A stretch of 64,000 nucleotides of DNA from an uncultured Bacteroidia bacterium (GTDB taxonomy: Bacteria; Bacteroidota; Bacteroidia; Bacteroidales; UBA932), in NCBI GenBank assembly GCA_902768665.1, contig CACXMA010000005.1, positions 37,979-101,978 on the forward strand, read 5' to 3'. How positions within the stretch are numbered: the first letter of the stretch is position 1; each line of letters begins with the position of its first letter. This document shows, in pieces, positions 57,284-64,000 of the stretch. A program made the position numbers and the translations under genes. Under the pieces are notes generated by a model. The model ran no database searches. It worked only from the letters and a program-made list of their open reading frames with translations, and was not told the origin of the DNA.

Positions 57284-58178
57284 GAAACCGTCCCCATCCT
57301 TTGTCACAGGCGTCATCGCCTTTGTTTTTCTGATCATCGGCTACCAGGCCGCGCTCTTTGTCACGAGGGCGGGGGAGCTCCGCCTTGTCAGCAACCGTGA
57401 CCGCCCCGATACCGTCTATCTCATTGACCGGGATCTGGCGGAGGCCTTTCTTGCCGGGATGGCTCCGCAGGAGGCCGAAGCCCTGCTGGAAGCGTCTCCG
57501 GCAGGCTCCCGCCGGGTCAGCGTCCGCCGGGAGGCCCCGCATTCTCCGGCGGCGGAGCGCATCGTCCGTCAGTCCCGGGGGCGGAAGACGGAATCCTTCC
57601 GCTTCAACCCGAACACCGTCTCCGTCGAGGATCTTATCCGACTCGGCTTTTCCGAGAAGCAGGCACAGGCCATTGACAATTACCGCAAAAAGGGAGGCCG
57701 TTTCCGGCGCCCATCCGACTTTGCGAGGAGCTATGTCGTGGCGGATTCCGTCTTTGCGCGGCTGGAGCCGTTTATCGATATTCCCAGGCTGGATCTCAAC
57801 AAAGCCGATTCCGCCGCGCTGACGGACTTGCCGGGCATCGGACCCTATTATGCCAAAAAGATTCTGGAGCACCGGAAGGCCCTTCACGGTTTCTCCTACA
57901 AGGAGCAGCTGCTGGATCTGCCGCGCTTCGAAAAGGAAAAATACGACGGACTCTCGGACCTTGTCTTTGTCAGCGAGCCCGCGCCTTATCCGCTCTGGAC
58001 CCTTCCGGAAGATTCCCTGAAACGCCATCCCTACATCGGCCGGGCAGCCCACAGCCTGATTCTTTACCGCAATTCCATGCCCCGCGACGCCTGGACCGTA
58101 GAGGGCCTCCGCTCCGAAGGCGTCCTCTCCGCCGCCGATGCCGACCGCCTCTCCCGCTGCCGCATTGCGGGACCGTAA
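57249..58178 (+). CDS. Membrane-anchored helix-hairpin-helix protein (ComEA-like)
   Basis: The protein has 309 residues. One transmembrane helix (about 18-36) follows a basic start, so most of the protein is probably periplasmic. Two HhH units are seen: FRFNPNTVSVEDLIRLGFSE (about 118-137) and LDLNKADSAALTDLPGIG (about 181-198), the latter a classic ComEA/Uup-type HhH that binds DNA backbone. ComEA proteins receive DNA in competence; Bacteroidetes homologues are longer and unproven. The start overlaps rsmI by 35 bases. Confidence 0.75.
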   Translation: MPATATPKKKSKKPSPSFVTGVIAFVFLIIGYQAALFVTRAGELRLVSNRDRPDTVYLIDRDLAEAFLAGMAPQEAEALLEASPAGSRRVSVRREAPHSPAAERIVRQSRGRKTESFRFNPNTVSVEDLIRLGFSEKQAQAIDNYRKKGGRFRRPSDFARSYVVADSVFARLEPFIDIPRLDLNKADSAALTDLPGIGPYYAKKILEHRKALHGFSYKEQLLDLPRFEKEKYDGLSDLVFVSEPAPYPLWTLPEDSLKRHPYIGRAAHSLILYRNSMPRDAWTVEGLRSEGVLSAADADRLSRCRIAGP

Positions 58179-58209
58179 GGGAAAAAGGAAAGGGAAAGGG
58201 ATAAAAAGA

Positions 58210-58240
58210 TTTGGAAATCAAGGAAAAAGTGTTACCTTTG
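58210..58240 (+). promoter_or_regulatory. Promoter of rplU-rpmA
   Basis: TTTG at 58210-58213 and TACCTTTG at 58233-58240 are 19 bases apart, a full consensus match. Confidence 0.8.
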
Positions 58241-58245
58241 CAGTC

Positions 58246-58335
58246 CCAAATTTTGAAATGACCGCTAAGCCTGGTTAAGACCGGCTGCAAGATGCCGGCG
58301 CTTACGGTTCGAAACTTTAAGAGTTTTGTTTTACA
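58246..58335 (+). promoter_or_regulatory. Structured leader of rplU
   Basis: The ~90-base leader contains ACCG-C-TAAGC (58261-58270) pairing with GCTTACGGT (58300-58308 region) around an inner CCGGC/GCCGG hairpin. Ribosomal protein leaders often bind their own product, so an L21 autoregulatory leader is plausible, but this is inference from position and folding. Confidence 0.5.
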
Positions 58336-58647
58336 ATGTACGCAATTGTTGATATTGCAAGCCAGCAATTCAAGGTTGAAGCTGGAATGGAAATCTTTGT
58401 CAACCGCCTCAAGGCTGCCAAGGATGAGACTGTCGAGTTCGACAAGGTGCTCCTCATCGAGGACAACGGCGCCGTCAAGGTCGGTACTCCGTATGTAGAA
58501 GGTGCTGCTGTCAAGGCTACCGTCATCGACGACGACGCCAAGGCAAAGAAGGTGCTTGTTTTCAAGAAAATCCGTCGCAAGGGCTTCCAGACCCTCAATG
58601 GTCACCGTCAGAAACTGACGAAGATCCGTATCGACGCTATCGCTTAA
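58336..58647 (+). CDS. rplU: 50S ribosomal protein L21
   Basis: The protein has 103 residues. [15 protein letters not shown] is the typical L21 start, and [20 protein letters not shown] near the C-terminus is the RNA-binding part. It binds 23S rRNA with L20. rpmA follows after 19 bases as in nearly all bacteria. Confidence 0.97.
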   Translation: MYAIVDIASQQFKVEAGMEIFVNRLKAAKDETVEFDKVLLIEDNGAVKVGTPYVEGAAVKATVIDDDAKAKKVLVFKKIRRKGFQTLNGHRQKLTKIRIDAIA

Positions 58648-58666
58648 TTCTCAGGAGGACAACATT

Positions 58667-58927
58667 ATGGCACATAAGAAAGGTCAATCCAGTTCCAAGA
58701 ACGGCCGCGAGTCGCAGAGCAAGCGTCTTGGTATCAAGAAATTCGGTGAAGAGGCCGTGAAGGCCGGCAACATCATCGTCCGTCAGCGTGGCACCGTCCA
58801 CAACCCGGGCCGCAACGTCGGCATGGGCAAGGACCACACCCTTTACGCTCTCGTAGACGGTACTGTCAAGTTCACCCGCAAGAAAGAGGACAAGTCCTTC
58901 GTCTCCGTCGTTCCGTTCGAGAACTAG
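58667..58927 (+). CDS. rpmA: 50S ribosomal protein L27
   Basis: The protein has 86 residues. [22 protein letters not shown] is the conserved L27 start, whose N-terminal tail reaches the peptidyl-transferase centre. No cleavable leader like that of Firmicutes is present. It is the second gene of the rplU unit and is followed by a terminator. Confidence 0.97.
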   Translation: MAHKKGQSSSKNGRESQSKRLGIKKFGEEAVKAGNIIVRQRGTVHNPGRNVGMGKDHTLYALVDGTVKFTRKKEDKSFVSVVPFEN

Positions 58928-58959
58928 GCGGAGGGGATCCCTCATTTGTTTGGAAAGAG

Positions 58960-59000
58960 AGGACCTGCGCTCCACCGGATCGCATGTCCTTTTTTGTTTT
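58960..59000 (+). terminator. Terminator after rpmA
   Basis: AGGACCTGCG (58960-58969) and CGCATGTCCT (58981-58990) pair with one mismatch and are followed by TTTTTTGTTTT. serS starts only 14 bases later, so its promoter may be inside this region, or read-through supplies it. Confidence 0.8.
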
Positions 59001-59013
59001 AAATCGAATAACT

Positions 59014-60285
59014 ATGCTTACGCTGAAATTGCTTCATGATGATCCGGAGTATGTGATCAGGAAGCTTGCCGTCAAGAATTTTGACGCCAGGGAAATCGTT
59101 GAGAGAGTCATCGCCCTCGATGACCGCAGGAAGGCCCTCCAGACGGAGTCCGACGCCCTCCTCGCCGAGCAGAAGAAGGCTGCCGCCGCGATCGGCCAGC
59201 TGATGAAGGAAGGCAAGAAAGCCGAGGCCGAGGCGGCCAAGGCCGAAGTCGCGTCCCTCAAGGCCCGCTCTACGGAGCTTCTCGCCGAGGCCGACCGCAA
59301 CAACACCGAGCTGCAGGCGCAGATCGTGCTCCTTCCGAACCTTCCCTGCGACCTCGTTCCGGAAGGAAAGAGCGCCGAGGACAACCTCGTCGTCAAGATG
59401 GGCGGTGAGGATCCGAAGCTGCCCGAGAACGCGCTTCCGCACTGGGAACTCGCCAGGAAATACGACATCATCGATTTCGACCTCGGTGTCAAGATCACCG
59501 GCGCCGGTTTCCCGGTCTACAAAGGCAAGGGTGCGAAGCTCCAGCGTGCGCTGATCAACTACTTCCTCGACCGCAACACGGCCGCGGGCTACCAGGAGGT
59601 CGAGCCGCCGGTGATGGTGAACGCCGCCTCCGGTTTCGGTACCGGCCAGCTGCCCGACAAGGAAGGCCAGATGTACCACGCCACGGTCGACGACTTCTAT
59701 ATGGTCCCGACCGCCGAGGTCCCGGTGACGAATATCTTCCGCGACGTCATTCTCGGCGCCGACCAGTTCCCGCAGAAGCTGACGGCCTATACGCCCTGCT
59801 TCCGCCGCGAGGCCGGCAGTTACGGTAAGGATGTACGCGGTCTGAACCGTCTCCACCAGTTCGACAAGGTGGAAATCGTCCGCATCGAAAAGCCGGAGAA
59901 CAGCTACGCCGCCCTCGACGAGATGGTCGCCCATGTGGAAGGCCTCGTCAATGAACTCGGCCTGCGCTACCGCATTCTCCGCCTCTGCGGCGGGGACATG
60001 AGTTTCACTTCCGCCATCACCTATGACTTCGAGTTGTGGAGCGCCGCCCAGGGCCGCTGGCTCGAGATCTCCAGCGTCTCCAACTTCGAGAGCTACCAGG
60101 CCAACCGCCTGAAATGCCGCTACAAGGACGAAAGCGGCAAGACCCAGCTCGTCCATACGCTCAACGGCAGCTCGCTGGCTCTCCCGAGAGTCGTGGCCGC
60201 CCTGCTCGAGGACAACCAGAAGGACGGGTACATCGAGATTCCCGCCTGTCTGCGCCCGTACACCGGCTTTGACCGCATCGACTAG
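59014..60285 (+). CDS. serS: Seryl-tRNA synthetase
   Basis: This 423-residue class II synthetase has an N-terminal coiled-coil arm for the tRNA-Ser long variable loop (about 25-100), then catalytic motifs, with TPCFRREAGSYGKDVRGL as motif 2 and the C-terminal NGSSLALPRVVAALLE as motif 3. The ATG at 59014 matches the family start (MLTLKLLHDDPE); upstream in-frame codons lie in the terminator. ruvC follows with a 1-base gap. Confidence 0.97.
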   Translation: MLTLKLLHDDPEYVIRKLAVKNFDAREIVERVIALDDRRKALQTESDALLAEQKKAAAAIGQLMKEGKKAEAEAAKAEVASLKARSTELLAEADRNNTELQAQIVLLPNLPCDLVPEGKSAEDNLVVKMGGEDPKLPENALPHWELARKYDIIDFDLGVKITGAGFPVYKGKGAKLQRALINYFLDRNTAAGYQEVEPPVMVNAASGFGTGQLPDKEGQMYHATVDDFYMVPTAEVPVTNIFRDVILGADQFPQKLTAYTPCFRREAGSYGKDVRGLNRLHQFDKVEIVRIEKPENSYAALDEMVAHVEGLVNELGLRYRILRLCGGDMSFTSAITYDFELWSAAQGRWLEISSVSNFESYQANRLKCRYKDESGKTQLVHTLNGSSLALPRVVAALLEDNQKDGYIEIPACLRPYTGFDRID

Positions 60286-60286
60286 C

Positions 60287-60844
60287 GTGGAAGACGGCAA
60301 GATCATTCTCGGCATCGACCCCGGAACCCTGCTTTTGGGTTTCGGGGTCATCCGTGCCGTCGGGAAGAAGGCCGAGTATGTCGACATGGGCGTGCTGGAC
60401 CTCCGCAAGGAGAAGGACCCCTATGCCAAGCTCCAGGCCATCTACGACTGCATCTCCGAGGTCTGCAAGTCCTATCACCCCGACGAACTCGCCATCGAGT
60501 CGCCTTTCTACGGCAAGAACGCCCAGGTCGTGCTGAAACTCGGCCGGGCCCAGGGCGCCGCCATCATCGCCTGCCTCGAGTCCGGGGTCCGGAGCGTCAC
60601 GGAGTATGCTCCCCGTAAGGCCAAGGAAGCGATTGTCGGCAACGGCGCCGCCTCCAAGGAACAGGTCGGCCTGATGCTGGAAAAGACGCTTGGCGTCAAG
60701 CTGGAAGCCCGCCATCTTGATGCGACGGACGCCCTTGCCATCGCGCTGTGCCACCATTTCGAAAGTACGAAACCGATCAGCGCTGCCAAGGGAAAAGGGG
60801 GCTGGGAAGCCTTCCTGAAAGAGCACCCCGACAGAGTGAAATAA
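60287..60844 (+). CDS. ruvC: Holliday junction resolvase RuvC
   Basis: The protein has 185 residues from a GTG at 60287, one base after the serS stop; an upstream TTG at 60269 would add six residues. The four acidic catalytic residues are in LGIDPGT (Asp), LAIESPFYG (Glu), and HLDATDALA (two Asp). RuvC cuts Holliday junctions with RuvAB. The C-terminus extends a little beyond E. coli RuvC (173). Confidence 0.95.
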   Translation: MEDGKIILGIDPGTLLLGFGVIRAVGKKAEYVDMGVLDLRKEKDPYAKLQAIYDCISEVCKSYHPDELAIESPFYGKNAQVVLKLGRAQGAAIIACLESGVRSVTEYAPRKAKEAIVGNGAASKEQVGLMLEKTLGVKLEARHLDATDALAIALCHHFESTKPISAAKGKGGWEAFLKEHPDRVK

Positions 60845-60911
60845 TTTTTTAGTAAAACGATTTTGCGGCCCGATATTTGCATTATTGAGCCGTTCGTTTT
60901 TATTGAGTATA

Positions 60912-63881
60912 ATGAGATTACAGATTTCTTCCACGTGGATTTCCGCCCTGGTTGCCGGCTTTTTCTCCCTGGCGTTCGCCCTGCCGGCCGCGGCGCAGAG
61001 GCACAACGTTTCTCTGGTCCTCGAAGACGCCTCGAGCGGCGAGACCATTCCTTTCGCTACGGTTTCCATCGCCCCCAAGGGCAATTCTGCGGCCAAGCCG
61101 ACTTATATGCTGACCGATGCCGACGGCAAGGCCATCTTCGAGAAGGTGCGTCACGGAAGCTATACCGTAACGGCTGAAATGCTTGGATACCAGACGTTTA
61201 CAAAGGAATTTAAGCTGGAAGACAAGGATGTCGATCTCGGCGTCCTCAAGATGGACGTGGATCTTCGCGTGCTCGATGCCGCGACGGTCTCCGCGACGGG
61301 AAATCCCATTATCGTCAAGAAGGACACGATCGAGTACAACGCCTCCTCCTTCAAGATCAGCGACGACAACATGCTTGTCGACCTGCTGAAGAAACTCCCC
61401 GGCATCGAAGTCGAGTCCGACGGCACCATCACCTCCGGCGGCGAGACGGTCTCCAAGATCACCATCGGCGGCAAGACCTTTTTCCTCGACGACCCGCAGC
61501 TCGCTTCCCAGAACATTCCGGCGAAGCTCATTGAGAAAGTCAAGGTCGTCAAGAAGAAATCCGAACAGGCCGAATTCACCGGCATTGACGACGGCGAGGA
61601 GGAAACCGTCATCGACCTGACCGTCCAGCGGGGCATGATGAACGGCCTCTTCGGCAATGCGATGGCCGGAGCCGGCCATGACCTCCCGAAGGACGAGAAC
61701 GGCAACAACGACTGGCGTTACCAGGGCGCCTTCATGGGCGGCCGCTTCACCGACAAGAGCCAGGTCAGCGTCATCCTCAACGGCAACAACACCAACAACC
61801 GCGGTTTCAACGATCTCGCCGGCAACATGATGAGTGCGATGGGCGGCGGCGGAATGGGCCGTGGCGGCGGCATGGGTGGCGGCTGGGGCCGCACCAACGG
61901 CATCCTCACGAGCTGGATGGGCGGCGTCAACGGCAACTGGGACCTCCTCGGCGACAAGATGGACCTCGGCGGCAATTACCTCTATAATGGAACGGAAACG
62001 GATGTCGTTGAGGATTCCTACAAGGAGACCTACCTTGAGGACGGATCGACGCTCATATCGGACAAAGAGGGTCTGAGCAACCGTCGCACGGACGGTCACC
62101 GGCTGGGCTTTCGCATCGAGCACAAGTTCAGCGAGAACACCTCCATCCTCTTCCAGCCGCAGTTCAACATCGGCAGCGGCAGCTACAACGAGTTCTCGCA
62201 GTTCGACACCAAGACCCTCGCCGGCGATGTCCTGAGCAATACCAACCAGGGCTTCTCGAGCAACAACGGCGATTCCCGCTCGATGCAGACCAACGGTTTC
62301 TTCCTCTTCCGCCAGCGCCTCGGTATGCCGGGCCGTACGATTTCCGCGAACCTGACCTGGAACTTCTCCCGCAACGAGCTCGATTCCTGGAACCAGTCCA
62401 TTACCGATACGTACAGCGGCACGCCCGACATCATCAACCAGCGCATCGACCAGACGTCCCTCTCCCGCAGCCTCGGCTCCCGCATCGTCTACACGGAGCC
62501 CCTCGGATGGAACCTCTATCTCGAGGCGAGCTACCAGTACCGCTGGAATCAGAACAATACCGACAAGTTCGCTTTCAACAGCGGCGCCGGATTCGACTAC
62601 AATGTGGCGGAAGCCTGGATGAAGTATCTTCGCGACGGCGAAACCCCGGATGCGGACTATTCCAACGAGATTCTCAACCGCTACATCAACCAGAGCGCCG
62701 GCCTCGCCCTCATGTATCAGGAAGGCAAGACCCGCGCCCAGATCGGTGTATCGGCCAACCCGACCAACACCCACAACGAGACCAACGGTCAGAGCTACGA
62801 CGACAAGAGGGTCAATTGGGCCCCCCGCGCGATGCTGTTCTACGATTTCAACGACAACAGCAACGTCCGCCTCTTCTACTGGGGTCGCAGCGCCCAGCCG
62901 TCGACAAGCCAGCTCATGCCGGTGCTCGACAATTCCAACCCGCTTGCCATGGCCCTCGGTAACCCTTACCTGACCCCGTATTTCAACCACGGCCTCCGCA
63001 GCGACCTGGAGTTCTCCAACAAGAAGACCTTCTTCACGATGCGGCTCCATGTCGAGGGCGACTACACCGACAACCCCATTGTCAGCGCCCTCTGGTACGA
63101 CAAGGGCGTCCAGTATTCCATGCCGCTCAACGGCAAGGATTCCTACAGCGCCAATGCCCGCCTCATGATCAACGCCCCGATCGCAAAGTCCAATTTCTCG
63201 ATCTCCAATGTCAGCCGTGTCAGTTATTCCAGCAGCGGCAGCTACATCGGAACGGCGGCGGCGACGGGGGTCGCGGACAACTATTTCAACGATGACCGCA
63301 GCTCCTTCGATTACGCGAAGTTCCACAGCGAGGTGGATCTCGACGATATCTTCGTCCGCAACTCCACGCAGAACCTGACCCTGATGGAACGCCTTCGCGG
63401 CACCTACCGCAGCGACAAGCTCGAGATTGTCCTCGGCGGCCGCGTTCGCTTCAGCAAGCCCTGGTACAGCCTTGAAACGGCTAATGCCAACGCGACCTGG
63501 GCCAACCAGATCGACGGCTCCTTCAACTGGACCGTCGGAGAGACCGGCTTTGAGCTCAAGACCGACGCCCAGTACAACTGGTACCGCGGTTATACGACCG
63601 AGCAGCCCTCCGAGTTGGTCTGGAATGCGCAGATTTCCAAGACCATCCTGAAGAAGCAGGCTACCCTGGCGCTGCGTGCCTACGACATTCTCGACAAGGC
63701 CAAGAACCTGACCGTCACGGATGCCTCCAACTACCACAGCGAGGTCCGCAACAACACGCTCGGCCGCTACATCATGCTGTCCTTTACCTGGCGTTTTGGC
63801 AACTTCGGAAAGGCCGGCGAGCAGATGCGCTCCCGCATGGGCGGCGGTCCCGGCGGCCCCGGCGGACGGCGTCCGTTCTAG
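60912..63881 (+). CDS. TonB-dependent receptor-like outer membrane barrel protein
   Basis: The protein has 989 residues from the ATG at 60912, giving a signal peptide (cut near AAAQR at about 29). A carboxypeptidase-regulatory-like domain (about 31-110) and a plug-like region (about 125-230, with LLKKLPGIEVESDG) precede a large outer membrane barrel of the OMP_b-brl_3 type. The tail is Gly/Pro-rich (GGGPGGPGGRRPF), unusual for a barrel end, which normally closes in an aromatic strand. It is not followed by a SusD gene in the window. Substrate unknown. Confidence 0.85.
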   Translation: MRLQISSTWISALVAGFFSLAFALPAAAQRHNVSLVLEDASSGETIPFATVSIAPKGNSAAKPTYMLTDADGKAIFEKVRHGSYTVTAEMLGYQTFTKEFKLEDKDVDLGVLKMDVDLRVLDAATVSATGNPIIVKKDTIEYNASSFKISDDNMLVDLLKKLPGIEVESDGTITSGGETVSKITIGGKTFFLDDPQLASQNIPAKLIEKVKVVKKKSEQAEFTGIDDGEEETVIDLTVQRGMMNGLFGNAMAGAGHDLPKDENGNNDWRYQGAFMGGRFTDKSQVSVILNGNNTNNRGFNDLAGNMMSAMGGGGMGRGGGMGGGWGRTNGILTSWMGGVNGNWDLLGDKMDLGGNYLYNGTETDVVEDSYKETYLEDGSTLISDKEGLSNRRTDGHRLGFRIEHKFSENTSILFQPQFNIGSGSYNEFSQFDTKTLAGDVLSNTNQGFSSNNGDSRSMQTNGFFLFRQRLGMPGRTISANLTWNFSRNELDSWNQSITDTYSGTPDIINQRIDQTSLSRSLGSRIVYTEPLGWNLYLEASYQYRWNQNNTDKFAFNSGAGFDYNVAEAWMKYLRDGETPDADYSNEILNRYINQSAGLALMYQEGKTRAQIGVSANPTNTHNETNGQSYDDKRVNWAPRAMLFYDFNDNSNVRLFYWGRSAQPSTSQLMPVLDNSNPLAMALGNPYLTPYFNHGLRSDLEFSNKKTFFTMRLHVEGDYTDNPIVSALWYDKGVQYSMPLNGKDSYSANARLMINAPIAKSNFSISNVSRVSYSSSGSYIGTAAATGVADNYFNDDRSSFDYAKFHSEVDLDDIFVRNSTQNLTLMERLRGTYRSDKLEIVLGGRVRFSKPWYSLETANANATWANQIDGSFNWTVGETGFELKTDAQYNWYRGYTTEQPSELVWNAQISKTILKKQATLALRAYDILDKAKNLTVTDASNYHSEVRNNTLGRYIMLSFTWRFGNFGKAGEQMRSRMGGGPGGPGGRRPF

Positions 63882-63895
63882 ACAAAAAAGTCCGG

Positions 63896-63931
63896 CTGGT
63901 CGGGAGGGCACTGAAAAAGGTGCCTAACCAG
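63896..63931 (+). other. Stem-loop after the receptor gene
   Basis: CTGGT with ACCAG and, inside, GGCAC with GTGCC form a two-part stem about 15 bases after the stop, with no U-run. It may be a 3' stabiliser or part of a double terminator with the next hairpin. Confidence 0.4.
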
Positions 63932-63956
63932 AAGGCCTCTGACAATTAAGACAATC

Positions 63957-63995
63957 GAAGGATATCGAGATATTTCGGTATCCTTCATTTTTTTC
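63957..63995 (+). terminator. Terminator after the receptor gene
   Basis: GAAGGATA (63957-63964) pairs with TATCCTTC (63979-63986), followed by ATTTTTTTCG. Confidence 0.85.
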
Positions 63996-64000
63996 GATTC

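Noticed and set aside
60885-60911. Earlier in-frame start of the barrel receptor
   Set aside because: The ATG at 60912 gives a better signal peptide; the upstream codons add residues before it without benefit.
60918-63911. Very long minus-strand frame opposite the barrel receptor
   Set aside because: Third-position GC bias of the real gene removes stops on the other strand; product is Val/Ala/Glu-rich without motifs.

Overview
The window is a 64 kb piece of chromosome from a high-GC member of the order Bacteroidales. The evidence is the gene content (DUF4837 lipoprotein, CCDC81-type HU protein, histone H1-like Hc1, NamZ, AmpG-type permease, OMP_b-brl_3 type receptor, secreted peptidases with lipoboxes) and the promoters. 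Many genes follow a Bacteroidetes -7 box (TAnnTTTG, usually TATCTTTG or TACCTTTG), often with a -33 TTTG about 19-21 bases upstream. Genus cannot be set from the sequence alone.

Layout. 1-1,500: a cut DUF4837 gene, then tRNA-Glu, rpsT and tRNA-Pro on one transcript, and an opposing tRNA-Asn. 1.5-5.5 kb: an HU-like membrane protein diverging from acyl-ACP thioesterase, a YidE-type transporter and a Nudix hydrolase. 5.5-10.4 kb: a probable peptidoglycan turnover operon (HIT-like/SpoIID fusion, AmpG-like permease, NamZ muramidase), then a serine-rich secreted protein. 12.1-16.1 kb, minus strand: L,D-transpeptidase, glutamine synthetase, RF2, glutamate racemase. 16.2-18.4 kb: a lipoprotein joining a GH18 chitinase-like domain to a tyrosine-phosphatase domain. 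18.4-22.1 kb: LOG protein, YbaK deacylase, PAS protein, a 17-residue-repeat protein, a macrodomain-like protein and a lactonase. 22.1-28.3 kb, minus strand: tyrS, rbfA, LolC/E permease, PepC-like peptidase and a FecCD-type ABC importer. 28.3-37.7 kb: tpiA, lipoprotein, M6 protease, Hc1, pth, rplY, clostripain-like protease, DPP3 and xerC/D.

37.7-49.0 kb is an accessory island directly after the xerC/D gene. Its genes are lower in GC, mostly unknown, often carry their own promoter, and are separated by long palindromic or repeated spacers. It holds a promoter-to-terminator unit that looks like a small RNA gene, an atypical tRNA-Thr, a zinc-ribbon plus PD-(D/E)XK-like gene pair, two sets of direct repeats that carry terminator hairpins at gene 3' ends, and a ~1 kb GC-rich non-coding block made of consecutive palindromes. 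This island is the most unusual part of the window.

49.0-64.0 kb returns to core genes: recX, patatin/Omp85-like protein, rlmN and recA, then tdk, rsmI, a helix-hairpin-helix protein, rplU-rpmA, serS, ruvC and a large TonB-receptor-like barrel protein. Secreted or lipid-anchored peptidases (PepC-like, M6, C11, M49) recur, which suggests that external peptides are important to this organism; that is inference.
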